A stretch of DNA of 64,000 bases from Xanthobacter aminoxidans (GCF_023571765.1 NZ_JAMJXC010000007.1:62001-126000); one strand, 5' to 3'; counted from the first letter of the stretch, positions 23,382 through 32,577 are shown. Translations and numbers: made by a program. Notes: generated by a model from the letters alone, not told the origin.

Positions 23382-24706
23382 GAGGGACCTTCGCGGGGAA
23401 CGGCGAGCAGGGGAGCCGCGCGCCGCTCGGGCGCGCGGGCCGGGAAACTAGAAGGTCCCTCCCCGCCTGCCAACTCCCCGCCGGTCTCCTCCTGTCCCAG
23501 CGCGCGCACCGCCTCCGTGGCGGCGAGGACGTCGCGGGTTGCCTCAGCGATGACATCGGCGGCGGCGGTTGCCGGCACCGCGACCTCCGCCATGGGCGCA
23601 ACAACCGGCGCGCGCCGCACGAACAGCTTTCCGCGCGCAGCGCCCCGAGGCGCCTCCCGCCGGCGCCGCTTGTGCCGCCACGTCCGGCGGGCGCAGGCGA
23701 CGCAGAAGGAATTGAAGCTGGACACCAGCGCGAAGAGATAGAAGACCGCGAGGAAGCCCCACCAGATGAGGTGGAACAGCAGGCTGGTGATGGCGATGGC
23801 GCCGCGCCCCAGCGTCTTCAGGATGGCGAGCGTTTGCGCGCCCTTGGCGTCGGCGAGCCGGGCGACGCGGGAGAGGTCGCGGCCGCCCTCGGCCACCTTC
23901 AGGCCTTCCAGCGCGGCGCGGGTGCCGGCCTTGGCCTCGATGCGGGCGGTGTCGTCCAGCATCCGGGTGAGGGTGGCGAGGCGATCGGTGCGCACCACGC
24001 TCTTCACCGCCGCCCCGTCCACCGCTGCCGAGCCGGAGAGGAGACGGCGCAGAGCCACGAAGTCCACGCTTTCCCGGGCTGCCCGGGTGAAGCTGCGCAG
24101 CAGGCCGGCGGAGAGGCGGCCGGTGCGCTTCGCCACCTTCACCAGCGAGATGCCCATACGCACCGGCAGGCTCGCGCCCACGGTGGCGTAAGTTCCCGCG
24201 GTGACGGCGATGCCTACTGCCGACAGGCCGAGAATGAGCTGATCCGGTTCCTCCCCGCGGGCCATCTTCAGGCCCTCGCGGCCGGCGTCGCGGATGTCGC
24301 CCCAGACCATTAGGTCGCTCGTCGCCGCCCCCGCGAGGCCGGCGAGATCATTGGGCTGGCCGGTGATGAAGCCCATGCCGAACGCCTTGGCGGAATGCAG
24401 CGCCTGCGCCGTCGTGCCATTGGCCGCCTCCACCTGCTTGCGCAGCTCCGGGGGAACGGCGAGGTGCCGGGCATCGGCCAAAGCGAGATAGGAGGTGGCG
24501 AGGGCGGTATCGTCCTCCGCCAGCGCCGCCGCGATGGCGCGCGCCGCGTCCTCCCCCGTGAAGGCGCGAAGACCGAGATCGGCGAGGGCGGCGGGATCGT
24601 CGCGGGCGGCGATCAGCTTCGCGCTCTCCTTCGCCACGGGCACGAGCCAGGGCGCCGCGCCCAGCAGCGAGATGAAGACGACGAGGAAGGCGAAGATGCG
24701 GGCCAT
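23309..24706 (-). CDS. Conserved hypothetical membrane protein
   Basis: I do not recognise a characterised family. The 465-residue protein starts with a signal-anchor (IFAFLVVFISLLGAAPWLVPV). A long Ala-rich soluble region follows, with an interior hydrophobic part (LILGLSAVGIAVTAGTYATVG). A transmembrane stretch near residues 310-340 (LLFHLIWWGFLAVFYLFALV) leads into CVACARRTWRHKRRRR, a Cys pair and a basic patch. The last ~45 residues overlap the start of the downstream hydrolase gene and look like read-on rather than a domain. It is divergent from the type I secretion genes across a 209-bp gap. Similar proteins occur in Hyphomicrobiales without known role. Confidence 0.65.
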   Translation of the reverse strand: MARIFAFLVVFISLLGAAPWLVPVAKESAKLIAARDDPAALADLGLRAFTGEDAARAIAAALAEDDTALATSYLALADARHLAVPPELRKQVEAANGTTAQALHSAKAFGMGFITGQPNDLAGLAGAATSDLMVWGDIRDAGREGLKMARGEEPDQLILGLSAVGIAVTAGTYATVGASLPVRMGISLVKVAKRTGRLSAGLLRSFTRAARESVDFVALRRLLSGSAAVDGAAVKSVVRTDRLATLTRMLDDTARIEAKAGTRAALEGLKVAEGGRDLSRVARLADAKGAQTLAILKTLGRGAIAITSLLFHLIWWGFLAVFYLFALVSSFNSFCVACARRTWRHKRRRREAPRGAARGKLFVRRAPVVAPMAEVAVPATAAADVIAEATRDVLAATEAVRALGQEETGGELAGGEGPSSFPARAPERRAAPLLAVPREGPSCPISPPTVSISPISIRVPASRSS

Positions 24707-24915
24707 GGTCTTTCCGTGCCGTCATCCTCGCATCCCATTGTGGCGAAGTCGAAGGCGTTCGCGGCCGGATCAGCCTCCCCTAACGGCAATGCAATTTGAG
24801 CCGCGGCTGCCCCTTCCACCGCTTCCGCCGGCCGCTCCCGCCGCATAAAAGGAAGGCTTGGCGCCCTTGCGCGCCATGCGAGCATTGGCCCCAGCCGGGC
24901 CGGAGACGCCGGGGC

Positions 24916-26748
24916 ATGAGCGTAACGGGATCGAGAGAGCCAGCCGCCTCGGGCGCACCGACGGCGCTGGACCGTGCTCTGCGGACGATCCGGCCGGCTT
25001 TCGTCAGCGTCGTGGTGTTCAGCTTCTTCATCAACCTCCTCGGCCTCAACGCCTCCATCTACATGATGCAGGTCTATGACCGGGTGCTCGGCAGCCGCAG
25101 CATCGAGACGCTGGTGCTGCTCACCCTCATCACCGCCTTCCTCTATCTGGTGTGGGCGGCGCTGGAAGGGTTGAGGTCCCGCCTGCTGGAGCGGGCCGGC
25201 ATCGCCTTCGACACCAAGGTGGCGGCGGACGTCTTCGATGCCGTGCGCCGCATGGCGCTGCGCGCGCCGGGCAATGGACAGGCGCAGGCGCTGCGCGACC
25301 TCGACACCGTGCGCGACTTCTATGCCGGCGCCGGCCTCGCCGCTTTGTGCGATGTGCCGTGGGTGCCCATCTACATGATCTGCGCGACGCTGCTGCACCC
25401 CTATTACGGCGTGCTGGCGGTGGCGAGCTGCCTGATCTCCGGCTTCCTCGCGGTGCTGAACAACCGCGCCACCCGCGAGAGCCTCGCCGAAGCGGGCCGC
25501 GCCGGCATCAAGGCCAATGCCCTCGCCACGGCCACCCTGCGCAATGCGGAAGTGCTCAAGGCCATGGGCATGTCGAAGGCCCTGCGCGCGCGCTGGAGCG
25601 AGGCGCACGAGGGCGCCATGGGCTGGCAGAGCCGGGCCGGCGACCGAGGCGCGCTTCTCATCGGCATCACCAAGTTCAACCGGGCGCTGGTGCAGAGCAT
25701 CGTGCTCGGGCTCGGCGCCTGGCTCGCCATCCAGAAGCAGATTTCGCCCGGCATGATCATCGCCGGCTCCATCCTGGTGGGCCGCTGCATCCAGCCCATC
25801 GAGCAGGCAGTGAGCAACTGGAAATCGGTGGTGAACATGCGCACCGCCTATGGCCGCATCCAGCTGCTGCTGCGCGCCGCCCCTCCCCCGCCCGAGCGGC
25901 TGCGCCTGCCGGAACCCACGGGGGCGGTGAGCGTGGAGAACCTGTTCGTGCGGGCGCCGGGCCGCGAGACGGCGGTGCTGCGGCAGCTGTCGTTCCGGCT
26001 CGACGCCGGCAGCGCCCTCGGCGTCATCGGCCCGACGGCGGCCGGCAAGTCCACCCTCGCGCGAGCGCTGGTCGGCGTGTGGCCGGCCGCGTCAGGCGCA
26101 CTGCGGCTCGACGGATCGGACCTTGCCCATTGGGACGAGGAGCAGCTCGGCCGCCATGTCGGCTACCTGCCGCAGGACGTGGAGCTGTTCGCCGGCACCA
26201 TCGCCGAGAATATCGCCCGCTTCACCGCCGCCGAGCCGGAGGCCGTGGTGGCGGCGGCGCAGCTCGCCGGGGTCCATGAGATGATCCAGCAGCTGCCGCA
26301 GGGCTACAATACCGAGATCGGCGACGGCGGCCTCGCCTTGTCCGGCGGGCAGCGCCAACGCATCGGCCTTGCCCGCGCGGTGTTCGGCCTGCCGGCGCTG
26401 ATCGTGCTGGATGAGCCCAATGCCAGTCTCGATCCGGCCGGCGAAGCCGCGCTCACCGAGGCGCTGAAGCAGTTGAAGGCGGCGCGCCGGACGGTGGTAC
26501 TCATCACCCACAGGCCGGCCGCTTTGGCCCAATGCGATCTCGTGCTCGCGCTCAAGGATGGCACTGCCCTCGCCTTCGGCCCACGCGACGAGGTGATGAA
26601 GCGCGTCGCCCAGGGTTCGGCGCCCACGCAGATGCCCCAGCCCGCAGCCTCTGCCGGGGGTAGCGCACCGACTGTTCGCGTCCGCAAATCCGTCGCCGGC
26701 CTCGGCACCGCGCCGGCCTCGTCGGCCGGTCCGGCGAACCAGCCGTGA
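24916..26748 (+). CDS. Type I secretion ABC transporter (PrtD-like)
   Basis: This is the inner-membrane ATPase/permease of a type I secretion system, PrtD/HlyB family without a C39 peptidase domain. The membrane domain spans about 20-310 (FFINLLGLNASIYMMQVYDR is a family mark). The nucleotide-binding domain has Walker A GPTAAGKST near 371, the signature LSGGQRQRIGLARA near 474 and Walker B ALIVLDEPNASLD near 496. The C-terminal ~60 residues are disordered. ATG at 24916 begins MSVTGSREP; upstream in-frame sequence is not conserved. It is followed after 7 bp by its adaptor. No repeat-toxin or protease substrate and no TolC are in the window. Confidence 0.9.
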   Translation: MSVTGSREPAASGAPTALDRALRTIRPAFVSVVVFSFFINLLGLNASIYMMQVYDRVLGSRSIETLVLLTLITAFLYLVWAALEGLRSRLLERAGIAFDTKVAADVFDAVRRMALRAPGNGQAQALRDLDTVRDFYAGAGLAALCDVPWVPIYMICATLLHPYYGVLAVASCLISGFLAVLNNRATRESLAEAGRAGIKANALATATLRNAEVLKAMGMSKALRARWSEAHEGAMGWQSRAGDRGALLIGITKFNRALVQSIVLGLGAWLAIQKQISPGMIIAGSILVGRCIQPIEQAVSNWKSVVNMRTAYGRIQLLLRAAPPPPERLRLPEPTGAVSVENLFVRAPGRETAVLRQLSFRLDAGSALGVIGPTAAGKSTLARALVGVWPAASGALRLDGSDLAHWDEEQLGRHVGYLPQDVELFAGTIAENIARFTAAEPEAVVAAAQLAGVHEMIQQLPQGYNTEIGDGGLALSGGQRQRIGLARAVFGLPALIVLDEPNASLDPAGEAALTEALKQLKAARRTVVLITHRPAALAQCDLVLALKDGTALAFGPRDEVMKRVAQGSAPTQMPQPAASAGGSAPTVRVRKSVAGLGTAPASSAGPANQP

Positions 26749-26755
26749 GGCGCGC

Positions 26756-28099
26756 ATGACCTCGCCCGCCTTTCCCGACCGTCCCTTCGCCGGCGCCTCG
26801 CCCCGGACGCCCTCGGGCTATCGCAGCGTCGCGCTCGCGGGCTACGCTCTGATCGCCGTCACCTTCCTCGGCTTGGGCGGGTGGGCGGCGATGGCCCGCG
26901 TCGACGGTGCGGTGGTCGCACCGGGCGTGATCGGCGTGGAGAGCAAGCGGCAGGTGGTGCAGCATCTGGAAGGCGGCATCGTCGCCGCCATCCTGGTGCA
27001 GGAGGGGCAGAAGGTGGGACGGGACGAAACCCTGTTCCGGCTCGATCCCACCCAGTCGCGGGCCAATGACGAGGCCGCCCTCGCCCAGCGACGCGCCGCT
27101 CTGGCCCTGGAAGCCCGCCTCGTCGCCGAACGGGACGATGCTCCCGCCATCACCTTCCCGCCCGAGCTTCTGGAACTCGCCCGCGTGCCCGCCGTCCGGG
27201 AGGCCATGGCCGACCAGATCGCCCAGTTCCGCGACCGCCGCGCCGCCTTCCAGAGCCAGATCGACATCCTGAACGGCCGCATCCTCCAGCTCGGCCATGA
27301 GCTGGAGGGACTTGCCCAGGAACGCGCTTCGGCCCGGCAGCAATTGGTCTTCGTCGAAGACGAACTGACCGCCGTGCGCGAGCTGGAGCGCAAGCACCTC
27401 GTCAACAAGTCGCGCGTCTCCTCGCTCGAGCGGGAAAAGGCGCGGCTGGACGGGCTCGTGGGCCGCAACATTGCCGACGAGGCCAAGGCGCGCGGCTCCA
27501 TCGGCGAGCAGAAGATGCAGATCGTCCAGCTCACGCAGCAGCGGGCGGAAGATGTCGGCTCCCAGTTGCTCGATATCCGCGAGAAGCTGGCGGAGCTGAA
27601 GGAGAAAGTTCAGGTCACCCGCAGCGTGCTGGAGCGCATCGAGATCCGCGCTCCCAGCAGCGGGATCGTGCAGAACATCAACCCGCGCATCTACACGGTG
27701 GGCGCCGTGGTGCGCCCCGGCGATACGCTGCTGGAGATCGTGCCTCTGGACGCGCCGCTGGTGGTGGAAGCCCGCGTGCCCGTGCAGGACATCGACCGCC
27801 TCGACCTCCATGAGGCGGTGGAAGTGCGCTTTCCCGCTTTCCACGGCCGGACCACGCCGATGGTGCTCGGCCATCTCGCGTCGGTGTCGCGCGATCGGCT
27901 GGTGGACGAGACCACCCACCAGCCCTATTTCCTCGCCCGCGTCGGCGTGGACGAGACGGACGTGCCGGCCGACCTGCGCAGCCGGCTCCAGCCGGGCATG
28001 GATGCGGAAGTCGCCTTCCACACCGGCTCGCGCACGGTGCTGAGCTATCTGCTGCGCCCCCTCGCCGATGCCATGGCCCGCGCCTTCACGGAGCGATGA
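26756..28099 (+). CDS. Type I secretion periplasmic adaptor (HlyD/PrtE-like)
   Basis: This is the membrane-fusion protein of the type I system. One N-terminal transmembrane helix (VALAGYALIAVTFLGLGGW) is followed by a lipoyl half (VESKRQVVQHLEGGIVAAILV, a family signature), a long coiled-coil hairpin (about 95-290), the second lipoyl half IRAPSSGIVQNI and a beta-barrel region to the C-terminus. At 447 residues it is full length. It lies 7 bp after the ABC gene. It should bridge the ABC transporter to an outer-membrane TolC-type channel encoded elsewhere. Confidence 0.9.
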   Translation: MTSPAFPDRPFAGASPRTPSGYRSVALAGYALIAVTFLGLGGWAAMARVDGAVVAPGVIGVESKRQVVQHLEGGIVAAILVQEGQKVGRDETLFRLDPTQSRANDEAALAQRRAALALEARLVAERDDAPAITFPPELLELARVPAVREAMADQIAQFRDRRAAFQSQIDILNGRILQLGHELEGLAQERASARQQLVFVEDELTAVRELERKHLVNKSRVSSLEREKARLDGLVGRNIADEAKARGSIGEQKMQIVQLTQQRAEDVGSQLLDIREKLAELKEKVQVTRSVLERIEIRAPSSGIVQNINPRIYTVGAVVRPGDTLLEIVPLDAPLVVEARVPVQDIDRLDLHEAVEVRFPAFHGRTTPMVLGHLASVSRDRLVDETTHQPYFLARVGVDETDVPADLRSRLQPGMDAEVAFHTGSRTVLSYLLRPLADAMARAFTER

Positions 28100-28154
28100 C
28101 GGCCTCGCGCCGATAGGCGAACGGGACTACAAGGGCGCCGAAAGAGGACGGGAT

Positions 28155-28796
28155 ATGACCATGCTGAAGGTCTGGGGCCGCATCAATTCGGTGAACGTCG
28201 AGAAGGTGATCTGGACCGCGCAGGAGCTTGGCTTGCCCTTCGAGCGGATCGAGGCCGGTGGCGCCTTCGGCGTGGTGGATACCCCGGAGTTCCGGGCCAG
28301 GAACCCGGTGGGCCGGGTGCCGGTGATCGACGATGACGGCTTCGTGCTGTGGGAATCCAACGCCATCGTACGCTACCTCGCCACCCGCCACGGGCTCGGC
28401 GCGCTGATGCCCGCCGACCTGCGCGCGCAGGCCGAAGCCGGGCGTTGGATGGATTTCCAGCTCGGCACCGTCGCCGCGCCGCTGAGCGCGCTGACATGGG
28501 GCATCGTGCGCACCGCGCCGGAAAAGCGCGATCCGAAGGCCCTCGCACCGGCCTTCGCCAATCTCGGCGCGGCGCTGGCGATCGTGGAGGCGGGGCTCGC
28601 CGGTCGCACTTATCTGGTGGGCGAGGGCCTCACCGTCGCCGACATTCCGCTCGCCTGCTGCGCCCACCGCTGGTTCAACATGCCGCTGGAGGGCACCGGG
28701 CTGGAACGGCCCGATCTGCCCAACCTTGCCGCCTGGTACGGACGGCTGAAGGCGCGGCCGGCGGTTGCGGGACTGATGCCGACGCCGCTGACCTGA
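28155..28796 (+). CDS. Glutathione S-transferase family protein
   Basis: This 213-residue protein has the two-domain GST fold. The thioredoxin-like N-terminal domain includes LKVWGRINSVNVEKVIWTAQ, the cis-proline NPVGRVPVIDDDG and the glutathione-binding ESNAIVRYLA. The all-helical C-terminal domain ends with YLVGEGLTVADIPLACC, the N-capping box of GSTs. The ATG at 28155 has AGAGGACGGG upstream; earlier in-frame codons overlap the adaptor gene. It is downstream of the secretion genes but separated by 55 bp, and a functional link is not evident. Substrate unknown. Confidence 0.88.
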   Translation: MTMLKVWGRINSVNVEKVIWTAQELGLPFERIEAGGAFGVVDTPEFRARNPVGRVPVIDDDGFVLWESNAIVRYLATRHGLGALMPADLRAQAEAGRWMDFQLGTVAAPLSALTWGIVRTAPEKRDPKALAPAFANLGAALAIVEAGLAGRTYLVGEGLTVADIPLACCAHRWFNMPLEGTGLERPDLPNLAAWYGRLKARPAVAGLMPTPLT

Positions 28797-28814
28797 GGCG
28801 CAGGTGATGCGCCT
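28796..28814. terminator. Hairpin between convergent GST and TauE genes
   Basis: AGGCGCA (28796-28802) and TGCGCCT (28808-28814) form a 7-bp stem with a 5-base loop in the gap between the two convergent genes. The arms touch both gene ends. T-runs are absent, so it is only a candidate. Confidence 0.4.
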
Positions 28815-29594
28815 TCAGAAGTGCGTCACCCCATCGTAGATCAGCTTCACGCCGACCACCGCGAGGATGGTGTAGACGAGGCCGAAGAAGCGCGCCGGTG
28901 AGACGCGGCGCACCAGCCAGACGCCGGCCATGGTCGACACCACGGCAATGGGGATCAGCGCGGCCGAGGTGGCGAGATTCTCGAATGAGATCTGGCCCAG
29001 CGCGAGGAAGAACGGCAGCTTCACCCAGTTCACCACCGCGAAGAAGGCGGTGGCCGTCGCCGCGAACTGCTGCACGGGGAGCGGGCGCCGCAGCAGATAG
29101 ATCATCAGCGGCGGACCACCCGCATTGGCGATCATGCTGGTGAAGCCGGAGACGGCGCTCCACACCGCGGCGGCGATGGGGCCCGACTCCCCCGGCGTTC
29201 GCTTCAGCCGCCGCGACAGGAAGGCGCGCACCGCTTCCACCACCGAGAGCACGCCGATGCCGAAGGCCACCGCCGCGTCGGACACGGAGGCCGCAAGCAG
29301 ATAGCCGAGCACGATGCCGGCGAGGGCGCCCGGAAGGGTGCGCAGCAGCTCCTTCCGGCTCCAGCGGCGCCAGTAGGCGTAGAGGCTCACCACGTCCTGG
29401 ACGATCAGCACCGGCAGGATGATGGCGGCCGCCTGGATGGGCGACATCACCAGCGCCAGAATGGGCTGGCCCAGCACCGAAAGGCCGGTGAAGCCGCCCT
29501 TGGAGAGGCCCACCACAATGGTGGCCGGCACGGCGGCGGCATAGAAGAGGGGATCGACGATCAAGGGGAACTCGCTGCGGCAGCCGCCCCTCAC
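28815..29594 (-). CDS. TauE/SafE family anion permease
   Basis: This is a predicted eight-helix inner-membrane protein of the TauE/SafE (sulfite/organosulfonate exporter) family. It has the two family repeats: VVGLSKGGFTGLSVLGQPILAL near the N-terminus and SGFTSMIANAGGPPLMIYLL in the middle. At 259 residues it has the usual length. The start codon would be GTG at 29594, and a TTG ten codons later is possible. It is convergent with the GST gene, and it is followed upstream by a racemase on the same strand (108-bp gap). The transported anion cannot be decided. Confidence 0.85.
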   Translation of the reverse strand: MRGGCRSEFPLIVDPLFYAAAVPATIVVGLSKGGFTGLSVLGQPILALVMSPIQAAAIILPVLIVQDVVSLYAYWRRWSRKELLRTLPGALAGIVLGYLLAASVSDAAVAFGIGVLSVVEAVRAFLSRRLKRTPGESGPIAAAVWSAVSGFTSMIANAGGPPLMIYLLRRPLPVQQFAATATAFFAVVNWVKLPFFLALGQISFENLATSAALIPIAVVSTMAGVWLVRRVSPARFFGLVYTILAVVGVKLIYDGVTHF

Positions 29595-29702
29595 GCGGGG
29601 ACGGGCACCGGTCGCGCGGAGGCGCCGGCCTGCCGCCTATAGCAGCCCGCCCGGCGCGGCACGACAGAAAATCCCCTGCAAGGCCAAGCCCCAGTCCGCC
29701 GC

Positions 29703-30410
29703 TCAGCGCCTCTCCCTGCGGCATGAGCCGAGCCGGGCGAGGGCCAGCGCCTGCTCGAATCCGGCTTCGAGGGAATCGATGATGGGCAGGGGCGCGGCGA
29801 CCTCGATCTCGGCGGCGTAGCCGGCCAGCGCCGCGCCGCCGAGGATGAGCACGTCCGGCGCCTGTGCGGCGATGGTCTCCTCCACCACCCGCGCCACCGC
29901 CCAGGTCTTGTCCGACGAGCCGTCCGCATGGCGGGCGGACAGAGCGAGGGCGTCGCCGGGCACCATGGCGATGCCGGCGCAGCGTCCGTCCAGATGGGTG
30001 CGGCGCATCAGCTCGCGCAGCATGGCGGGCCATTCGCCGTCCGGCACCACGATGGAGAAGCGTTCGCCCAATTGGAGCGCGGCGAGGATGCTCGCCTCGG
30101 CCATGCCGGCGAAGGGAAAGGCGAAGGTGCCGCGCAGCGCCTCCAGGCCCGGCTCGCCGAAGCAGGCATAGAGGGCGGCATCGAAGGGGGGACGCCCTTC
30201 CTCCTGCTCCTTCGCCACGGCCGCAGCCACCGCCTCCAGCGCCGCATGGCCCGCCACCGCCGCCGACTGGCGCGTGGTGACATAGGGCTGGCCGAAGCTG
30301 GCCGTGACGCCGGCAAGTTCGACGCCTGCGGGCGCACGACGGTTCAGCGCCGCCACCATGCGATCGGTCACGGCCTCGCTGGTATTCGCGTTCAGGACCA
30401 GAATCTTCAA
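29703..30410 (-). CDS. Asp/Glu/hydantoin racemase family protein
   Basis: This is a 235-residue Asp/Glu/hydantoin racemase-family enzyme (hydantoin or allantoin racemase type). The start MKILVLNANTSEAVTDRM is the family signature. The two catalytic cysteine positions are expected in YACFGEP (Cys present) and near DVLILGGAALAG, where the second position reads Gly-Gly-Ala rather than Gly-Cys-Thr/Ala. So the second cysteine appears to be replaced. It is divergent from the ureide transporter operon across a 253-bp spacer with inverted repeats. The context supports a role with N-carbamoyl or ureide compounds. The missing cysteine makes racemase activity doubtful. Confidence 0.75.
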   Translation of the reverse strand: MKILVLNANTSEAVTDRMVAALNRRAPAGVELAGVTASFGQPYVTTRQSAAVAGHAALEAVAAAVAKEQEEGRPPFDAALYACFGEPGLEALRGTFAFPFAGMAEASILAALQLGERFSIVVPDGEWPAMLRELMRRTHLDGRCAGIAMVPGDALALSARHADGSSDKTWAVARVVEETIAAQAPDVLILGGAALAGYAAEIEVAAPLPIIDSLEAGFEQALALARLGSCRRERR

Positions 30411-30487
30411 AGCGCCCTCCCCCTACCCGCCCCAAAGGAAGCATCCGGGGGCCGGCCTGAAAAGCGTCCCGCACGCCTCTCGACCCA

Positions 30488-30538
30488 AAATGCATGCGAT
30501 GAACCGCATTTGCCCAATTGATAGGCAATCATGCAATT
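30488..30538. promoter_or_regulatory. Nested inverted repeats in the racemase/dppA divergent region
   Basis: AAATGC-N12-GCATTT (30488-30511) and AATTG-N13-CAATT (30516-30538) lie side by side in an AT-rich patch of the 253-bp divergent spacer. Within the second, ATTG-ATAGG-CAAT is also symmetric. They look like operator sites for a regulator not encoded in the island. Confidence 0.5.
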
Positions 30539-30663
30539 TGTCGATGATTTGACGACGAACTGTTTCAAGCATTCCGTAGCGGCACAAAGGATCGGGACGG
30601 CTTCTGCGCCGTGGCACAGGGGTTGCTAGCCAGCATGGGCATCGCGCCGAAGAGGACTCGACG

Positions 30664-32358
30664 ATGCTCAAGAAAGACCTGCGCAACAGCCCGGCCAGCC
30701 GCCTCCTGAGGACGGCCGCCTTTCTCGTGGCCACGGGGGGCGCCATCGCCGTCCCGGCCCTTCTGGCACCGGGCTTTGCCGCTGCGGAGACCACCCTGCG
30801 CATCGGCATGACGGCAGCCGATATTCCGCGCACCCTCGGCCAGCCCGACCAGGGTTTCGAGGGCAACCGCTTCACCGGCCTCACCATGTATGACGCGCTG
30901 GTGCTGTGGGACCTGTCCTCGGCCACCAAGCCCAGCGTCCTCGTCCCCGGCCTCGCCACCGAGTGGAAGGTGGACGATCAGGACAAGACCAAGTGGATCT
31001 TCAAGCTGCGCCCCGGCGTGACCTTCCATGACGGCTCGCCGTTCAACGCCGATGCCGTGGTGTGGAACGTGGACAAGGTGCTCAACAAGGAGGCACCCCA
31101 GTTCGATGCCAGCCAGGTGGGCGTCACCGCCTCGCGCATGCCAACCCTGCGCTCGGCGAAGAAGATCGACGATTTGACGGTGGAGCTGACCACCGCCGAG
31201 CCCGACTCCTTCCTGCCCTACAACCTCACCAACCTGTTCATGGCGAGCCCTGCCCACTGGCAGAAGCTCTATGAGACGGCGGAGGGCGCCGACGCCAAGG
31301 CGAAGGCCGCCGCGGCCTGGACCATCTTCGCCCGCAGTGCCTCCGGCACCGGCCCATGGAAGATGGCCGCCTTCGTGCCGCGCGAGCGGCTGGAGCTGGT
31401 GAAGAACGCCGCCTACTGGGACAAGAACCGCATCCCGAAGACCGACCGCATGGTGCTCCTGCCCATGCCCGAGGCCAACGCCCGCACCGCCGCCCTCCTC
31501 GCCGGGCAGGTGGACTGGATCGAGGCCCCCGCGCCCGACGCCCTGCCCCAGCTGAAGTCTCGCGGCTTCAAGATCGAGGCGAACGAGCAGCCCCACGTCT
31601 GGCCCTGGCAGTTCTCCCGCATCGAGGGCTCGCCGTGGAACGACATCCGGGTGCGCAAGGCGGCGAACCTGTGCATCGACCGCGAAGGGATGAAGGAGGG
31701 CCTGCTCGGCGGCCTCATGGCTCCCGCCACCGGCACCGTGGAGCCCGGCCATCCCTGGCGCGGCAACCCCACCTTCCAGATCAAGTATGATGTGAAGGAA
31801 GGCCAGAAGCTGATGAAGGAGGCCGGGTTCGGCCCCGACAAGAAGCTGAAGGTGACGACGCAGACCTCGGCCTCGGGATCCGGCCAGATGCTGCCGCTTC
31901 CCATGAACGAATACCTGCAGCAGGCGCTGGCCGAATGCTATTTCGACGTGAAGCTCGATGTGATCGAGTGGAACACGCTGTTCACCAACTGGCGCAAGGG
32001 CGCGAAGGACCCGTCCGCCAACGGCTCCAACGCGGTGAACATCACCTATGCGGCCATGGACCCGTTCTTCGCCATGGTGCGCTTTCTCCAGTCCGGCATG
32101 GCGCCGCCGGTGTCCAACAACTGGGGCTACATCAACAACCCCAAGTTCGACGAGCTGGTGAAGAAGGCGCGCAACTCCTTCGATCCCGCCGCACGTGATG
32201 CCGCCCTCGCCGAGCTGCACGCCGCCTCGGTGGACGATGCCGCCTTCCTCTGGGTCGCCCACGATGTGGGCCCGCGCGCGCTGAGCCCGAAGATCACCGG
32301 CTTCGTGCAGCCCAAGAGCTGGTTCGTGGACTTCTCGCCGGTGTCCATCAGCCAGTGA
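30664..32358 (+). CDS. ABC transporter substrate-binding protein (peptide/nickel family)
   Basis: This is a periplasmic family-5 solute-binding protein (DppA/OppA-like). A long signal peptide ends near PGFAAAE (about residue 41). The family pattern VPGLATEWKVDD and then FKLRPGVTFHDGSPFNADAVVWN is clear, and GTGPWKM follows later. At 564 residues it is typical. It heads the operon of permeases, ATPases and hydrolases, so its ligand is probably a ureide, hydantoin or N-carbamoyl compound rather than a peptide (inference). A palindromic repeat separates it from the permease genes, which could favour its higher expression. AGAGGA lies upstream of the ATG. Confidence 0.9.
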   Translation: MLKKDLRNSPASRLLRTAAFLVATGGAIAVPALLAPGFAAAETTLRIGMTAADIPRTLGQPDQGFEGNRFTGLTMYDALVLWDLSSATKPSVLVPGLATEWKVDDQDKTKWIFKLRPGVTFHDGSPFNADAVVWNVDKVLNKEAPQFDASQVGVTASRMPTLRSAKKIDDLTVELTTAEPDSFLPYNLTNLFMASPAHWQKLYETAEGADAKAKAAAAWTIFARSASGTGPWKMAAFVPRERLELVKNAAYWDKNRIPKTDRMVLLPMPEANARTAALLAGQVDWIEAPAPDALPQLKSRGFKIEANEQPHVWPWQFSRIEGSPWNDIRVRKAANLCIDREGMKEGLLGGLMAPATGTVEPGHPWRGNPTFQIKYDVKEGQKLMKEAGFGPDKKLKVTTQTSASGSGQMLPLPMNEYLQQALAECYFDVKLDVIEWNTLFTNWRKGAKDPSANGSNAVNITYAAMDPFFAMVRFLQSGMAPPVSNNWGYINNPKFDELVKKARNSFDPAARDAALAELHAASVDDAAFLWVAHDVGPRALSPKITGFVQPKSWFVDFSPVSISQ

Positions 32359-32399
32359 GGCACGCAGGGTAACGGCGCGCGCTTCCGTTCCCCTGACGG

Positions 32400-32509
32400 C
32401 CGTCATGCCCGGGCTTGTCCCGGGCATCCACGTCGGGCCGCCTGAGTGACCTCTGACGCTGAACCCGGCCGCACCACGTGGATGGCCGGGACAAGCCCGG
32501 CCATGACGG
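32400..32509. repeat. Interspersed palindromic repeat, family 2, copy a
   Basis: The left arm CCGTCATGCCCGGGCTTGTC and the right arm ending GACAAGCCCGGCCATGACGG are inverted, with internal CGGGCATCCACG/CGTGGATGGCC arms around a ~35-bp loop. Copies of the same family lie at 51209-51319 and, shortened, at 42198-42229. It fills the spacer between dppA-like and dppB-like genes. Confidence 0.85.
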
Positions 32510-32577
32510 TCGGCAGATGCGCATCCAAGCGCGGAGCCGCCGGCCCCGCGCCCTTCCAACACAAGCAGGATCGCCCC

